Below, one piece after another: positions 18,916 through 26,202 of a stretch of 64,000 nucleotides of DNA. The stretch's first letter is position 1, and every line of letters starts with the position of its first letter. The stretch is taken from assembly GCA_937924755.1 (NCBI GenBank), contig CALEVZ010000017.1, forward strand, positions 1 to 64,000, read 5' to 3'. The stretch comes from an uncultured bacterium. GTDB lineage: Bacteria > Acidobacteriota > Thermoanaerobaculia > Thermoanaerobaculales > Thermoanaerobaculaceae. The position numbers and the translations under genes are program-made. A model generated the notes under the pieces. That model did no database searches. It worked only from the letters and a program-made list of their open reading frames with translations, and had not been told where the DNA came from.

Positions 18916-19835
18916 CACCCTCCTCCCTCATCGTCATCGCCGGGCCGACGGCGGTGGGGAAGTCGGCTCTCGGGGTCGACCTGGCGGAGGCTGTGGGGGG
19001 CGAGATCATTTCCGCCGACGCCTTTGCCGTGTACCGGGGCATGGACATCGGCACGGACAAGCCCGACGCTCTTGCGCGGGAGCGGGTTCGCCACCACCTG
19101 GTGGATGTCGCCGACCCCCGGGAGGCGTACTCGGCGGGGCGCTTCATCCGCGATGCCGAGGCTGCCATCGCCGACATCCGTGCCCGCGGCCGAAAGCCGG
19201 TGGTGGTGGGTGGCACCATGTTCTACATCAGGGCGTTGCGGTACGGTCTGTTCCCTGAGCCCCCCAAGGATGCGGCCCTGCGAGCCCGACTCGAGGCGGA
19301 GTGGGAGCGCGACCCCGGGGGGGTGCGGGCGATGCTGGAGGAGCTCGATCCCGTGGCGGCGCGACGCAGCGCCCCGAGCGATCGGCAGCGCACCCTGCGG
19401 GCGCTGGAGGTTTGCCTGGTGGCCGGCCGGCCCATCTCCGAGCTGTGGACGGTCGGCGAACCCAGGGGGATGCGACATGCCGCGGCGGTGTTGGCCCTCA
19501 CGCGGCCGCGGGAGGAGCTGCGTGTTAGGATACAAACGCGGGTGGAGCGGATGTTTTCCAGCGGATTGGTTGAGGAGGTTGGCCGACTCCTGGAAGGGGG
19601 TGTACCGCCCCAGTCGCACGCATTCAGGGCGATTGGGTACCGGCAGGCACTGGGGGTCGTACTGGGTGCGTGGAGCGCCGCAGAGGCGCGTGAGGCTACC
19701 GCTCGGGCTACCTGCAGGCTGGCCAAGCGCCAGATGACCTGGCTGCGCAGCGAGCCTGGAGTGACGTGGCTGGAGGCTGCCTCACCGAACCTGCTTGAGG
19801 ACGCCCTGCGCCGATTGGAGGCGTGCGGTGAATAG
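18912..19835 (+). CDS. miaA: tRNA dimethylallyltransferase
   Basis: Adds a dimethylallyl group to A37 of tRNAs that read codons beginning with U. The 307-residue protein has the P-loop IAGPTAVGKSAL (residues 9-20). The substrate-binding region is ISADAFAVYRGMDIGTDKP, where a serine or glutamine is commonly seen instead of alanine. The insertion domain carries the DxxxSDRQR-like stretch APSDRQRTLRALEV. The GTG start has GGAGG four bases upstream and overlaps the comEC stop. hfq begins in its last codons, the same neighbour pair as in many Proteobacteria. Confidence 0.95.
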   Translation: MTPSSLIVIAGPTAVGKSALGVDLAEAVGGEIISADAFAVYRGMDIGTDKPDALARERVRHHLVDVADPREAYSAGRFIRDAEAAIADIRARGRKPVVVGGTMFYIRALRYGLFPEPPKDAALRARLEAEWERDPGGVRAMLEELDPVAARRSAPSDRQRTLRALEVCLVAGRPISELWTVGEPRGMRHAAAVLALTRPREELRVRIQTRVERMFSSGLVEEVGRLLEGGVPPQSHAFRAIGYRQALGVVLGAWSAAEAREATARATCRLAKRQMTWLRSEPGVTWLEAASPNLLEDALRRLEACGE

Positions 19836-20076
19836 GGAGAGTGAACGATCGAAATCGTCCAACGTCAACGTGCAGGATGGTTTCTTTTATGCCATGCGCC
19901 GCGACGCGCGGCCCATTCACGTGTATCTGCTCACCGGCAAACGCATAACCGGCATCTTGAGACGGTTTGATCGCTACGTGCTGGTAGTGGAAAGCCACGG
20001 CCTCGAGCACCTCATCTTCAAGCACGCCATCGCCAACGTCTGCGCGGCCCGCAGTGAGGGAGAGGCTCTTGGGTAG
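19828..20076 (+). CDS. hfq: RNA chaperone Hfq
   Basis: Hfq is a hexameric Sm-like protein that binds U-rich and A-rich RNA and helps small RNAs pair with mRNAs. The 82-residue product has Sm1 (NVQDGFFYAMRRDARPIHVYL), in which the usual proximal-face residues are recognisable. It also has Sm2 with LIFKHAIANV in place of the common VYKHAIST. There is no long acidic tail. The GTG at 19828 overlaps the miaA stop and has GGAGG six bases upstream. The next gene begins inside its last codons, so translation is coupled. Confidence 0.94.
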   Translation: MNRESERSKSSNVNVQDGFFYAMRRDARPIHVYLLTGKRITGILRRFDRYVLVVESHGLEHLIFKHAIANVCAARSEGEALG

Positions 20077-21298
20077 GCTTGCCCCTGCCATTCCGCTGGC
20101 GTTGCTGGCGATCGTGCTGGGCGCCTGCCGCACCGCGGCGCCACCTCCGCGACCGGCGCGGGTGCCCGATCCGCTGCCCGCGCCGGCAGCGGCGGTGGCC
20201 CTCACGGAAGTGCAAAGGAAGGCGCTTTACCTGGCCCTGGCCGCGGCCGAGCGGGGCGACGGCGAGGCGGCACACCGGGAGTTGCGGCGGCTGCCCGGGG
20301 ATCACCCGGCAGTAGGGCTGGCTAATCTCGAGGTCCGCTTCCTCCTGGGAGAAAAGGTGGGGGAGGAGGTCAGCCGGCTGGCGCGCGAGCAGCCCGACTA
20401 CATCCCGTTGCTCACCTTTGCCGCCCAGTCGTTGCAGGCGGAGGGTCGTTACGCAGAGGCACTGGTGCCCGCCCGGCAGGTTCTGCAGGCGGGAGGCGAC
20501 GGGGCGGCGGCGCGCCGCGTGCGCGAGCTGGAGTCGCTGGTGATCGGCGGCAAGACAGCCGAGGCCAGGTCAGCCTTGCAGGCAGGCGACGCGGCTCGCG
20601 CCATCGCCGTGGCCAGCGATGCTCTGTCGCTGGTGCCGGGGGCGGTGTCGCTTTTGGAGGTGTTGGTTTCCGCCTATCTCGCCGAGGGCAACGTGCCCGC
20701 CGCAGCGCGCCTGGTTCCCTCTCTCCCGGACGACGCCGAGGGCCTGGTGCTGAAGGGGCGGGTCGCGGCGGCGGGCCAGCAGTGGGACGTGGCGGCAGCG
20801 ATGTTCGCCCGACTGCCGGACGACTATCCGGGTCGCTGCGCGCTCCTGGCGGACGCCCGACGGCGCAGCCGTCTGGTGCAAGCCCCTCCCTACGTCCAGG
20901 AGGCTTTAAATTCAGAAAACTTGACGCGTGCCGAGCTGGCGGCACTGGTGGCGTGGGAAGCTCCCACCGTGGTAGAGAAAGCACGGGGGGCGGTGAGCGT
21001 TTTCGAGGATATTGTCAGTCTGGGCCAGCGGCGTGACGTGGTGACCGTGGTCTGGGCCGGGGTGATGGATGGCGACAGCGTGACCAGGCGGTTTTACCCC
21101 CATCGTCGGGTGCGGGCTCGCGATCTGGTGGAGGTGGTAGAGCGTCTGGCCACGGTGGTGGGGAAGTCGCGGCCCGAGTGGTGTGGTGAGACCCCGAGCA
21201 GCGGGTGCCTGGAGGCCCCTGGCGAGGTTGTAACCGGCAGCGTGGCGTCCGCGCTGCTGCGCCAGGTGGCCGCCGGAGGAGAAGACCAATGTCCATAG
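20054..21298 (+). CDS. Lipoprotein with TPR-like repeats and a C-terminal SLH-like domain
   Basis: A 414-residue exported lipoprotein of unknown function. The lipobox is VLGAC, with C25 as the lipidated cysteine, followed by a proline-rich linker. Residues about 50-280 are alanine- and leucine-rich helical repeats resembling tetratricopeptides. From about residue 290 the sequence reads LTRAELAALV, then FEDIVS, a GVMDGDS turn, FYPHRRVRARDLVEV. This is the layout of one S-layer-homology unit, a cell-wall polymer binding module. The GTG start overlaps hfq by 23 bases. The product probably sits in the envelope as a scaffold, but this is inference. Confidence 0.8.
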   Translation: MRERLLGRLAPAIPLALLAIVLGACRTAAPPPRPARVPDPLPAPAAAVALTEVQRKALYLALAAAERGDGEAAHRELRRLPGDHPAVGLANLEVRFLLGEKVGEEVSRLAREQPDYIPLLTFAAQSLQAEGRYAEALVPARQVLQAGGDGAAARRVRELESLVIGGKTAEARSALQAGDAARAIAVASDALSLVPGAVSLLEVLVSAYLAEGNVPAAARLVPSLPDDAEGLVLKGRVAAAGQQWDVAAAMFARLPDDYPGRCALLADARRRSRLVQAPPYVQEALNSENLTRAELAALVAWEAPTVVEKARGAVSVFEDIVSLGQRRDVVTVVWAGVMDGDSVTRRFYPHRRVRARDLVEVVERLATVVGKSRPEWCGETPSSGCLEAPGEVVTGSVASALLRQVAAGGEDQCP

Positions 21299-21966
21299 AT
21301 GTCAGTGACATGCTGGCGAGATCGCCGCTTTTTGGGGAGCTGGCCCGGGATGAGCTGGCCGCCCTCGGAGCGGCCGCCCAGCGGCTGGACTTTGCCCGCG
21401 ACGAGGTGATCTTCTCCATGAATGAGGCGCCCGACGGTCTCTACGTGGTGGCCCGCGGGCGCGTCAAGGTGTGCGTGCCGACCGCGGCCGGGAAGGAACT
21501 GATCCTGGCGACCCTCGGGCCGGGGGAAGTGTTCGGGGAAATGGCTCTGCTGGATGACGCCCCCCGCTCGGCCAGCGTGGTGGCGCAGCTGCCTACCACG
21601 GCGTATCGGTTACGGCGCAGCGACTTCTCGCGGTTGCTCGAGGAGCACCCAAGCATTGCCAGAAAACTACTGATGGAGATGTCCCAGCGGCTGCGGCGGG
21701 CCAACGCCCAGGTGGAGTCGCTGGTGTCCCTGGACGTGGTGGGCAGGTTGGCCAGGTTCTTCATCGATCTGGCTCGTCAGCATGGGCAGTTGCTCGGCAA
21801 CGGCTGGGTGGCGGTGCGACGCCCCACGCATCAGGACATCGCCGCCTCCATCGGCGCCACCCGGGAAACGGTGACTCGACTGATCGCCGAGCTGGAACAG
21901 CGCGGCCTCATCGTCAACGACGGCAAGATGACTTATCTGCGCGAGGAGAACCTGGGGCGCGAGTGA
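21289..21966 (+). CDS. Crp/Fnr family transcriptional regulator
   Basis: A 225-residue regulator with an N-terminal cyclic-nucleotide-binding-type beta barrel. The phosphate-binding cassette FGEMALLDDAPRSASV keeps the glutamate and arginine used for cAMP. A dimerisation helix and a C-terminal winged helix-turn-helix follow (PTHQDIAASIGATRETVTRL). There is no cysteine cluster like that of FNR, so it more likely senses a nucleotide or another small ligand than oxygen through iron-sulfur. ATG 21289 has GGAGGA eight bases upstream and overlaps the preceding stop. Its targets are not known. Confidence 0.9.
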   Translation: MSIDVSDMLARSPLFGELARDELAALGAAAQRLDFARDEVIFSMNEAPDGLYVVARGRVKVCVPTAAGKELILATLGPGEVFGEMALLDDAPRSASVVAQLPTTAYRLRRSDFSRLLEEHPSIARKLLMEMSQRLRRANAQVESLVSLDVVGRLARFFIDLARQHGQLLGNGWVAVRRPTHQDIAASIGATRETVTRLIAELEQRGLIVNDGKMTYLREENLGRE

Positions 21967-22664
21967 TGGCGCCACGCGGCGAAGGCGGGAGCAGCCCGCG
22001 GCCACGCAGTCCGGCCGGGCGCGTGGCGCAGCGGGCGGCGCGCGAGGTGCGCGATGCCCTGCGTCCTTTTACGATCCCCAACGGCATCACCCTGATACGC
22101 CTGGCCGCCATTCCCTTCTTCGCCCTCGCGGTGGTCTCCTCCAATCACCGCTGGGCGCTGGTGATCTTCGTGCTGGCGGGACTCTCCGACGCGGTGGACG
22201 GCTTGCTGGCACGTCAGCTGGGTATGCGCTCGCTGCTCGGCGCCTACCTGGATCCCATCGCCGATAAGGCGCTGCTGGTCACCGCCTACGTAGTTCTCAC
22301 CTGGCCGAATCCGGGGGCGGTCACCATACCGCTGTGGCTGACCGTCCTGGCCCTCTCCCGCGACCTGTTGATCGTGCTGGTCGCCCTGACGCTGTACCTG
22401 GCAGCGGACATCCGTAGCTTTCCGCCCTCGGTGCTGGGCAAGATCACCACCTTTTTCCACATCGTCACCGTGGGGATGGTTTTGTTCGCCAACGTCGGCG
22501 GCATTCCAGAGCCACTGCTGCTGGCGTGTTTCTATGTCGCCCTGGGGTTCACGGTGCTGTCGGGGGTGGACTACATTCGCCGGGCGGCGAGGCAGGTGGA
22601 GCTGCTGCCTACCGGGGAGGATAGAGAATCGCCCAAGAAGCGCATCCGCAATGGGACAGCTTAG
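21966..22664 (+). CDS. pgsA: CDP-alcohol phosphatidyltransferase, probably phosphatidylglycerophosphate synthase
   Basis: Makes phosphatidylglycerol phosphate from CDP-diacylglycerol and glycerol-3-phosphate in the inner membrane. The 232-residue protein has the family motif D-x2-D-G-x2-A-R-x8-G-x3-D-x3-D in SDAVDGLLARQLGMR and GAYLDPIADK. Several membrane helices and the FTIPNGITLIRL start of the first one are present. The first 30 residues are a basic, polar extension. GTG 21963 and ATG 21966 are both possible starts at the regulator stop. Other CDP-alcohol transferases share the motif, so the exact acceptor is inferred. Confidence 0.87.
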   Translation: MAPRGEGGSSPRPRSPAGRVAQRAAREVRDALRPFTIPNGITLIRLAAIPFFALAVVSSNHRWALVIFVLAGLSDAVDGLLARQLGMRSLLGAYLDPIADKALLVTAYVVLTWPNPGAVTIPLWLTVLALSRDLLIVLVALTLYLAADIRSFPPSVLGKITTFFHIVTVGMVLFANVGGIPEPLLLACFYVALGFTVLSGVDYIRRAARQVELLPTGEDRESPKKRIRNGTA

Positions 22665-22700
22665 CCGAAAGACAGGTGGTGCACAGAGAAGGGGCCGAGC

Positions 22701-24005
22701 ATGATCGAAAACCGAGTCTTGCGGGGCGGACATTACGCCGCCGAGATCGAACCTGCTGACGTCTACCGGGCTCGTCGCCGGGCGCTCCAGGCCCATCTGG
22801 GCGAGAGGGGGATGGCGGTGCTGCTGGGAGCCTCCGATGTTCGCGGCTACGGCGATGTGGGCACCTTCCGGCAAGATCCCAGCTTCTTCTACCTGACCGG
22901 CGTGGAGTTGCCCAACGCCGTGCTGGTCTTGGAGAGAGAGCATGAAACCCTGTTTCTCCCCCAGCGACGCCCCAACATCGAGGCCTGGACGGGGCCTAAG
23001 TTCGGCCCGGGGCCGGAAACGGCGTCGCTGCTCGGCTTCGAGCAGGTGCTGGCGAGGGAGACGTCGGAGGTGGTGCTCGAGGCCCGCCGCAGGCCGGTGC
23101 CTGGGTTCGAGTCGCGCCTGGCCAGCGCCCTCTCCGACGGCGGCGAGCTGTGGGTGCGGTTCCCGACCCCCTCCGTGGGTGGCCCCCTGAACGAGGAGCT
23201 CCAGTTGGTGGAAAACCTGCGCCAGCGCCTCCCCTCCTTTGCGGTGCGCGACCTGACGCCGATTCTGACTTTGCTGCGGCTGCGCAAGCAGCCGGGGGAA
23301 GTGGAGCTACTGCGCCGGGCGGTGGCGGCCACCGAGGCGGGAATGCGCGCGGCAGCCGCTGCAATCCGCCCCGGGACAACCGAGGGGACGGTGGAGGGGG
23401 CGGCGTTCGCAGCGCTGCGCGCGGCCGGCGCCGAGGGGTGGGCGTTTCCTCCCATCGTCGGCTCGGGGGTGGCGGGGTGCGTGCTTCATTACGACGCCAA
23501 CCGCGGCACCCTGGCTGAAGGCGAGCTGGTGGTGGTGGATATTGGCGCCCGCTACGGCTACTACTGCGGCGACCTGACTCGCACCTTTCCGGTGTCGGGG
23601 CGTTTTTCCGCCCGCCAACGCGAACTCTACGACGCCGTGCTGGCGGCTTACCGGGCCGCCGTGGCGGTGCTGCGCCCGGGCGCGAGTATCGCCGAGGCGC
23701 GGCAAGCGGCGTTCGCTTCCCTAGAGGGGAGCGGGGTCAGGGGCGACGACGGCGCCTTACTGGGAACTTTCTTTATTCACGGCATCGGGCACTTCTTGGG
23801 GCTCGAACCCCACGACGTGGGTGGAGAGGCGCCCACGTTGGCTCCCGGCATGGTGTGCACCATCGAGCCGGGCGTGTATCTCCCCGGCGAGGGGGTGGGT
23901 ATCCGCATCGAGGACGATTACCTGATCACCGACCACGGGGCGGAGTGCCTGAGCGCCGCGCTGCCCCGCGAGGCGGAGGAGGTGGAAGCAATGGTTAGAT
24001 TTTAG
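22701..24005 (+). CDS. pepP: Xaa-Pro aminopeptidase (M24B)
   Basis: A two-metal aminopeptidase that removes N-terminal residues preceding proline. The 434-residue protein has an N-terminal creatinase-like domain ending near residue 180. The pita-bread catalytic domain follows. Its metal ligands appear in VVDIGARYGYYCGDLTRTF (two aspartates near 280 and 291), GIGHFLGLEPHD (histidine near 363), TIEPGVYL and GIRIEDDY (two glutamates). The start has AAGGGG at suitable spacing. It follows pgsA after 36 bases and precedes nadA. Confidence 0.93.
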   Translation: MIENRVLRGGHYAAEIEPADVYRARRRALQAHLGERGMAVLLGASDVRGYGDVGTFRQDPSFFYLTGVELPNAVLVLEREHETLFLPQRRPNIEAWTGPKFGPGPETASLLGFEQVLARETSEVVLEARRRPVPGFESRLASALSDGGELWVRFPTPSVGGPLNEELQLVENLRQRLPSFAVRDLTPILTLLRLRKQPGEVELLRRAVAATEAGMRAAAAAIRPGTTEGTVEGAAFAALRAAGAEGWAFPPIVGSGVAGCVLHYDANRGTLAEGELVVVDIGARYGYYCGDLTRTFPVSGRFSARQRELYDAVLAAYRAAVAVLRPGASIAEARQAAFASLEGSGVRGDDGALLGTFFIHGIGHFLGLEPHDVGGEAPTLAPGMVCTIEPGVYLPGEGVGIRIEDDYLITDHGAECLSAALPREAEEVEAMVRF

Positions 24006-24008
24006 GGT

Positions 24009-24014
24009 TAGAAT
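24009..24014 (+). promoter_or_regulatory. Possible -10 element ahead of nadA
   Basis: TAGAAT lies in an unusually AT-rich patch spanning the end of pepP (23995-24020), 14 bases before the nadA ATG. No convincing -35 was found. Confidence 0.35.
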
Positions 24015-24028
24015 GAAAAGGGGGGTTC

Positions 24029-25024
24029 ATGGCGCTGCCGGCTTTTCCAGTTGGGCAGGATCTCATACATGACCAGCAGTGGTTGATCTCCGAGATCACG
24101 CGCCTCAAAAAGGCGCGCGGCGCGGTGTTACTGGCCCACTATTACCAGGAGGGGGCGATCCAGGACCTCGCCGACTTCGTCGGCGATTCGCTGGAACTGG
24201 CGCGCGCCGCCAAGCGTGCCAATGCCTCGACCATCGTCTTCTGCGGCGTACGCTTCATGGCCGAGGTGGCCAAAATCTTGAATCCGGACGCCGAGGTCCT
24301 GTTGCCTGACCTGGAAGCGGGGTGCTCCCTGGAAGAAAGCTGCTCCCCCGAGGAATATCGCCGTTGGCGGGAGGAGCACCCCGGGCACGTGGCGCTCACT
24401 TACATCAACTGTTCGGCGGCGGTGAAGGCGATGTCCGACATCATCGTCACCTCCTCCTCGGCGGAAACGATCATTCGCCAGATTCCCGTGGAAACGCCCA
24501 TCCTCTTCGCCCCCGACCGGCACCTGGGGGCCTACCTGGAGCGGGTGACCGGCCGCTCTATGGTGCTGTGGCCGGGGACCTGCATCGTGCACGAGCAGTT
24601 CTCCGCCAAGGCGTTGATGGAGCTCAAGGTGGATCACCCGGACGCGGCGGTGGCGGCGCACCCGGAGTGCCCCGACGCCATCCTGGCGCTGGCCGACCAC
24701 GTGGGGTCCACCTCCTCCATCCTGCGCTTCGTGCAGCAGCACCCGGCGACCACTTTTCTGATCGCCACCGAGCCGGGGATCATCCACCAAATGGAGCGGC
24801 TGGCGCCGGGCAAGAAGTTCATCCCCGTGCCCGGCGGTTCGGGTGAGTGCGCCTGCAACACCTGTCCCTACATGAAGCGCAACACCCTCGCCAATCTCTA
24901 CACCTGCCTGCGCGATGGGCAGCCCCGCCTGGAGCTGCCCGAGGAGCTGCGCCTGCAGGCGCTGCGCCCCCTGGAGCGCATGCTGGCCATGACTGCCCCC
25001 ACCCCGGTGGTCGCCACCGATTGA
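24029..25024 (+). CDS. nadA: Quinolinate synthase
   Basis: Condenses iminoaspartate with dihydroxyacetone phosphate to quinolinate in NAD synthesis, using a 4Fe-4S cluster. The 331-residue protein shows LLAHYYQEGAIQDLADFVGDS near the start, then LTYINCSAAVKA, PDRHLGAYL and GECACNTCPYMK, which contain the expected cluster cysteines. The ATG follows AAGGGGGG. nadB and nadC are not in the window. The stop codon overlaps a TTGACC that may be part of the promoter of the following gene. Confidence 0.95.
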   Translation: MALPAFPVGQDLIHDQQWLISEITRLKKARGAVLLAHYYQEGAIQDLADFVGDSLELARAAKRANASTIVFCGVRFMAEVAKILNPDAEVLLPDLEAGCSLEESCSPEEYRRWREEHPGHVALTYINCSAAVKAMSDIIVTSSSAETIIRQIPVETPILFAPDRHLGAYLERVTGRSMVLWPGTCIVHEQFSAKALMELKVDHPDAAVAAHPECPDAILALADHVGSTSSILRFVQQHPATTFLIATEPGIIHQMERLAPGKKFIPVPGGSGECACNTCPYMKRNTLANLYTCLRDGQPRLELPEELRLQALRPLERMLAMTAPTPVVATD

Positions 25025-25046
25025 CCCGCGCCGGGTTCGCTGGTGC

Positions 25047-25052
25047 TACCCT
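25047..25052 (+). promoter_or_regulatory. -10 element of the MidA-like gene, leaderless type
   Basis: TACCCT, preceded by TG one base upstream (extended -10), ends six bases before the ATG at 25059. No Shine-Dalgarno is present. TTGACC at 25021 is 20 bases away, longer than ideal. Confidence 0.4.
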
Positions 25053-25058
25053 GGGCCC

Positions 25059-26198
25059 ATGGGCCAGCTGGTGGAGGAAATCAGGCGGCGGGGGCAGGTG
25101 ACCTTTGCCGAATTCATGGAGCTGGCCCTGTACCACCCCCGGTGGGGGTATTACACCCGCCCCCGCACCGGCTCCGGGCCGGTCGGAGAGAGGGGGGACT
25201 TTCTCACCGCGCCCACTGCGGCGCCCCTGTTTGCGGCGACGCTGGCCCGGATGCTGGAGGGGTTGGCCGCCCGGCTCGGGCAGCCGTTGACTTTCGTTGA
25301 ACTGGCGGCGGGTGAGGGGGCATTACTGGAGGGACTGGTCGGGCATCTTGGGTCGGGGGGTGGGGGGGTGGTGGGGCGCTGGGTGGCGGTGGAGCTTGCC
25401 GACTGGGCCCGTCGCCGGCTGCATCGCCGGATCGCTGGTCTGCAGGCAGTGGCGCGGCTGGAGGACGCACCTCGCCCCCTGGGCCCGGTGGTGATCTTCG
25501 CCTCGGAGCTGTACGACGCACTGCCGGCGCATCGGGTGGTGGCCGAGGTTCGTGATGGCGTGATGTGGTTGAAGGAGTACTTCGTGGTGGTGGACGAGAT
25601 TTTCGGCGGGTTGTGCTTTCGCCTGGGGGAACCGTCACAGGAAATGCTGGGCGACTACCTGGCGGCCCACCACGTGGTGCTGGAGGACGGCCAGGTAGCG
25701 GAGCTGCGACCGCAGGTCAGGGCGCTGCACGCCCAACACCTGCGCTGGTGCGGCGAAAACGCCGTGGCCCTCGTCCTTGACTACGGCTATTCGGCCCATC
25801 GCCTTTTCAACCCCCGCGCCCGGCGGGGTGGTACGCTCGTGGGCTACCGGCACCACCGGCTAGTGGAGGACGTGCTGGCCGACCCGGGCAACACCGACAT
25901 CACGGCGCACGTCAATTTCGACGACCTGGTGGGGGCGGGCGGCGACGTGGGGTGGGAGAGCGAGGCCCTGGAGCCGCTGGGCAAGTTCCTGGCGCTGCAC
26001 GGTGCCTTGGACCTGCTCCCCTCGGCAGGTGGCGCACGGGGGGGCTTGAGCCCCCGGCAGTGGGTCGAACTGGCCGCCGCCAAGCGGCTGCTGTCGCCGG
26101 CGGGCATGGGCAGCGACCTCAAAGTGTTAGCACAAGGGAGAGGGAGGGCTTGGGCGGCCTACCGACAACTGGTCACATGCCCCCCCATGGAGGCATAA
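25059..26198 (+). CDS. MidA/NDUFAF7-family SAM-dependent methyltransferase
   Basis: A 379-residue class I methyltransferase of the MidA family (formerly DUF185). In mitochondria the homologue NDUFAF7 methylates an arginine of the complex I subunit that corresponds to NuoD. The N-terminal block FAEFMELALYHPRWGYYTR and GDFLTAPTAAPLFAATLARML are hallmarks of the family. TFVELAAGEGALLEGL is the SAM-binding motif I, and VIFASELYDALPAHRVV follows. No Shine-Dalgarno precedes the ATG. A role in complex I assembly here is inference. Confidence 0.9.
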   Translation: MGQLVEEIRRRGQVTFAEFMELALYHPRWGYYTRPRTGSGPVGERGDFLTAPTAAPLFAATLARMLEGLAARLGQPLTFVELAAGEGALLEGLVGHLGSGGGGVVGRWVAVELADWARRRLHRRIAGLQAVARLEDAPRPLGPVVIFASELYDALPAHRVVAEVRDGVMWLKEYFVVVDEIFGGLCFRLGEPSQEMLGDYLAAHHVVLEDGQVAELRPQVRALHAQHLRWCGENAVALVLDYGYSAHRLFNPRARRGGTLVGYRHHRLVEDVLADPGNTDITAHVNFDDLVGAGGDVGWESEALEPLGKFLALHGALDLLPSAGGARGGLSPRQWVELAAAKRLLSPAGMGSDLKVLAQGRGRAWAAYRQLVTCPPMEA

Positions 26199-26202
26199 GA
26201 CC

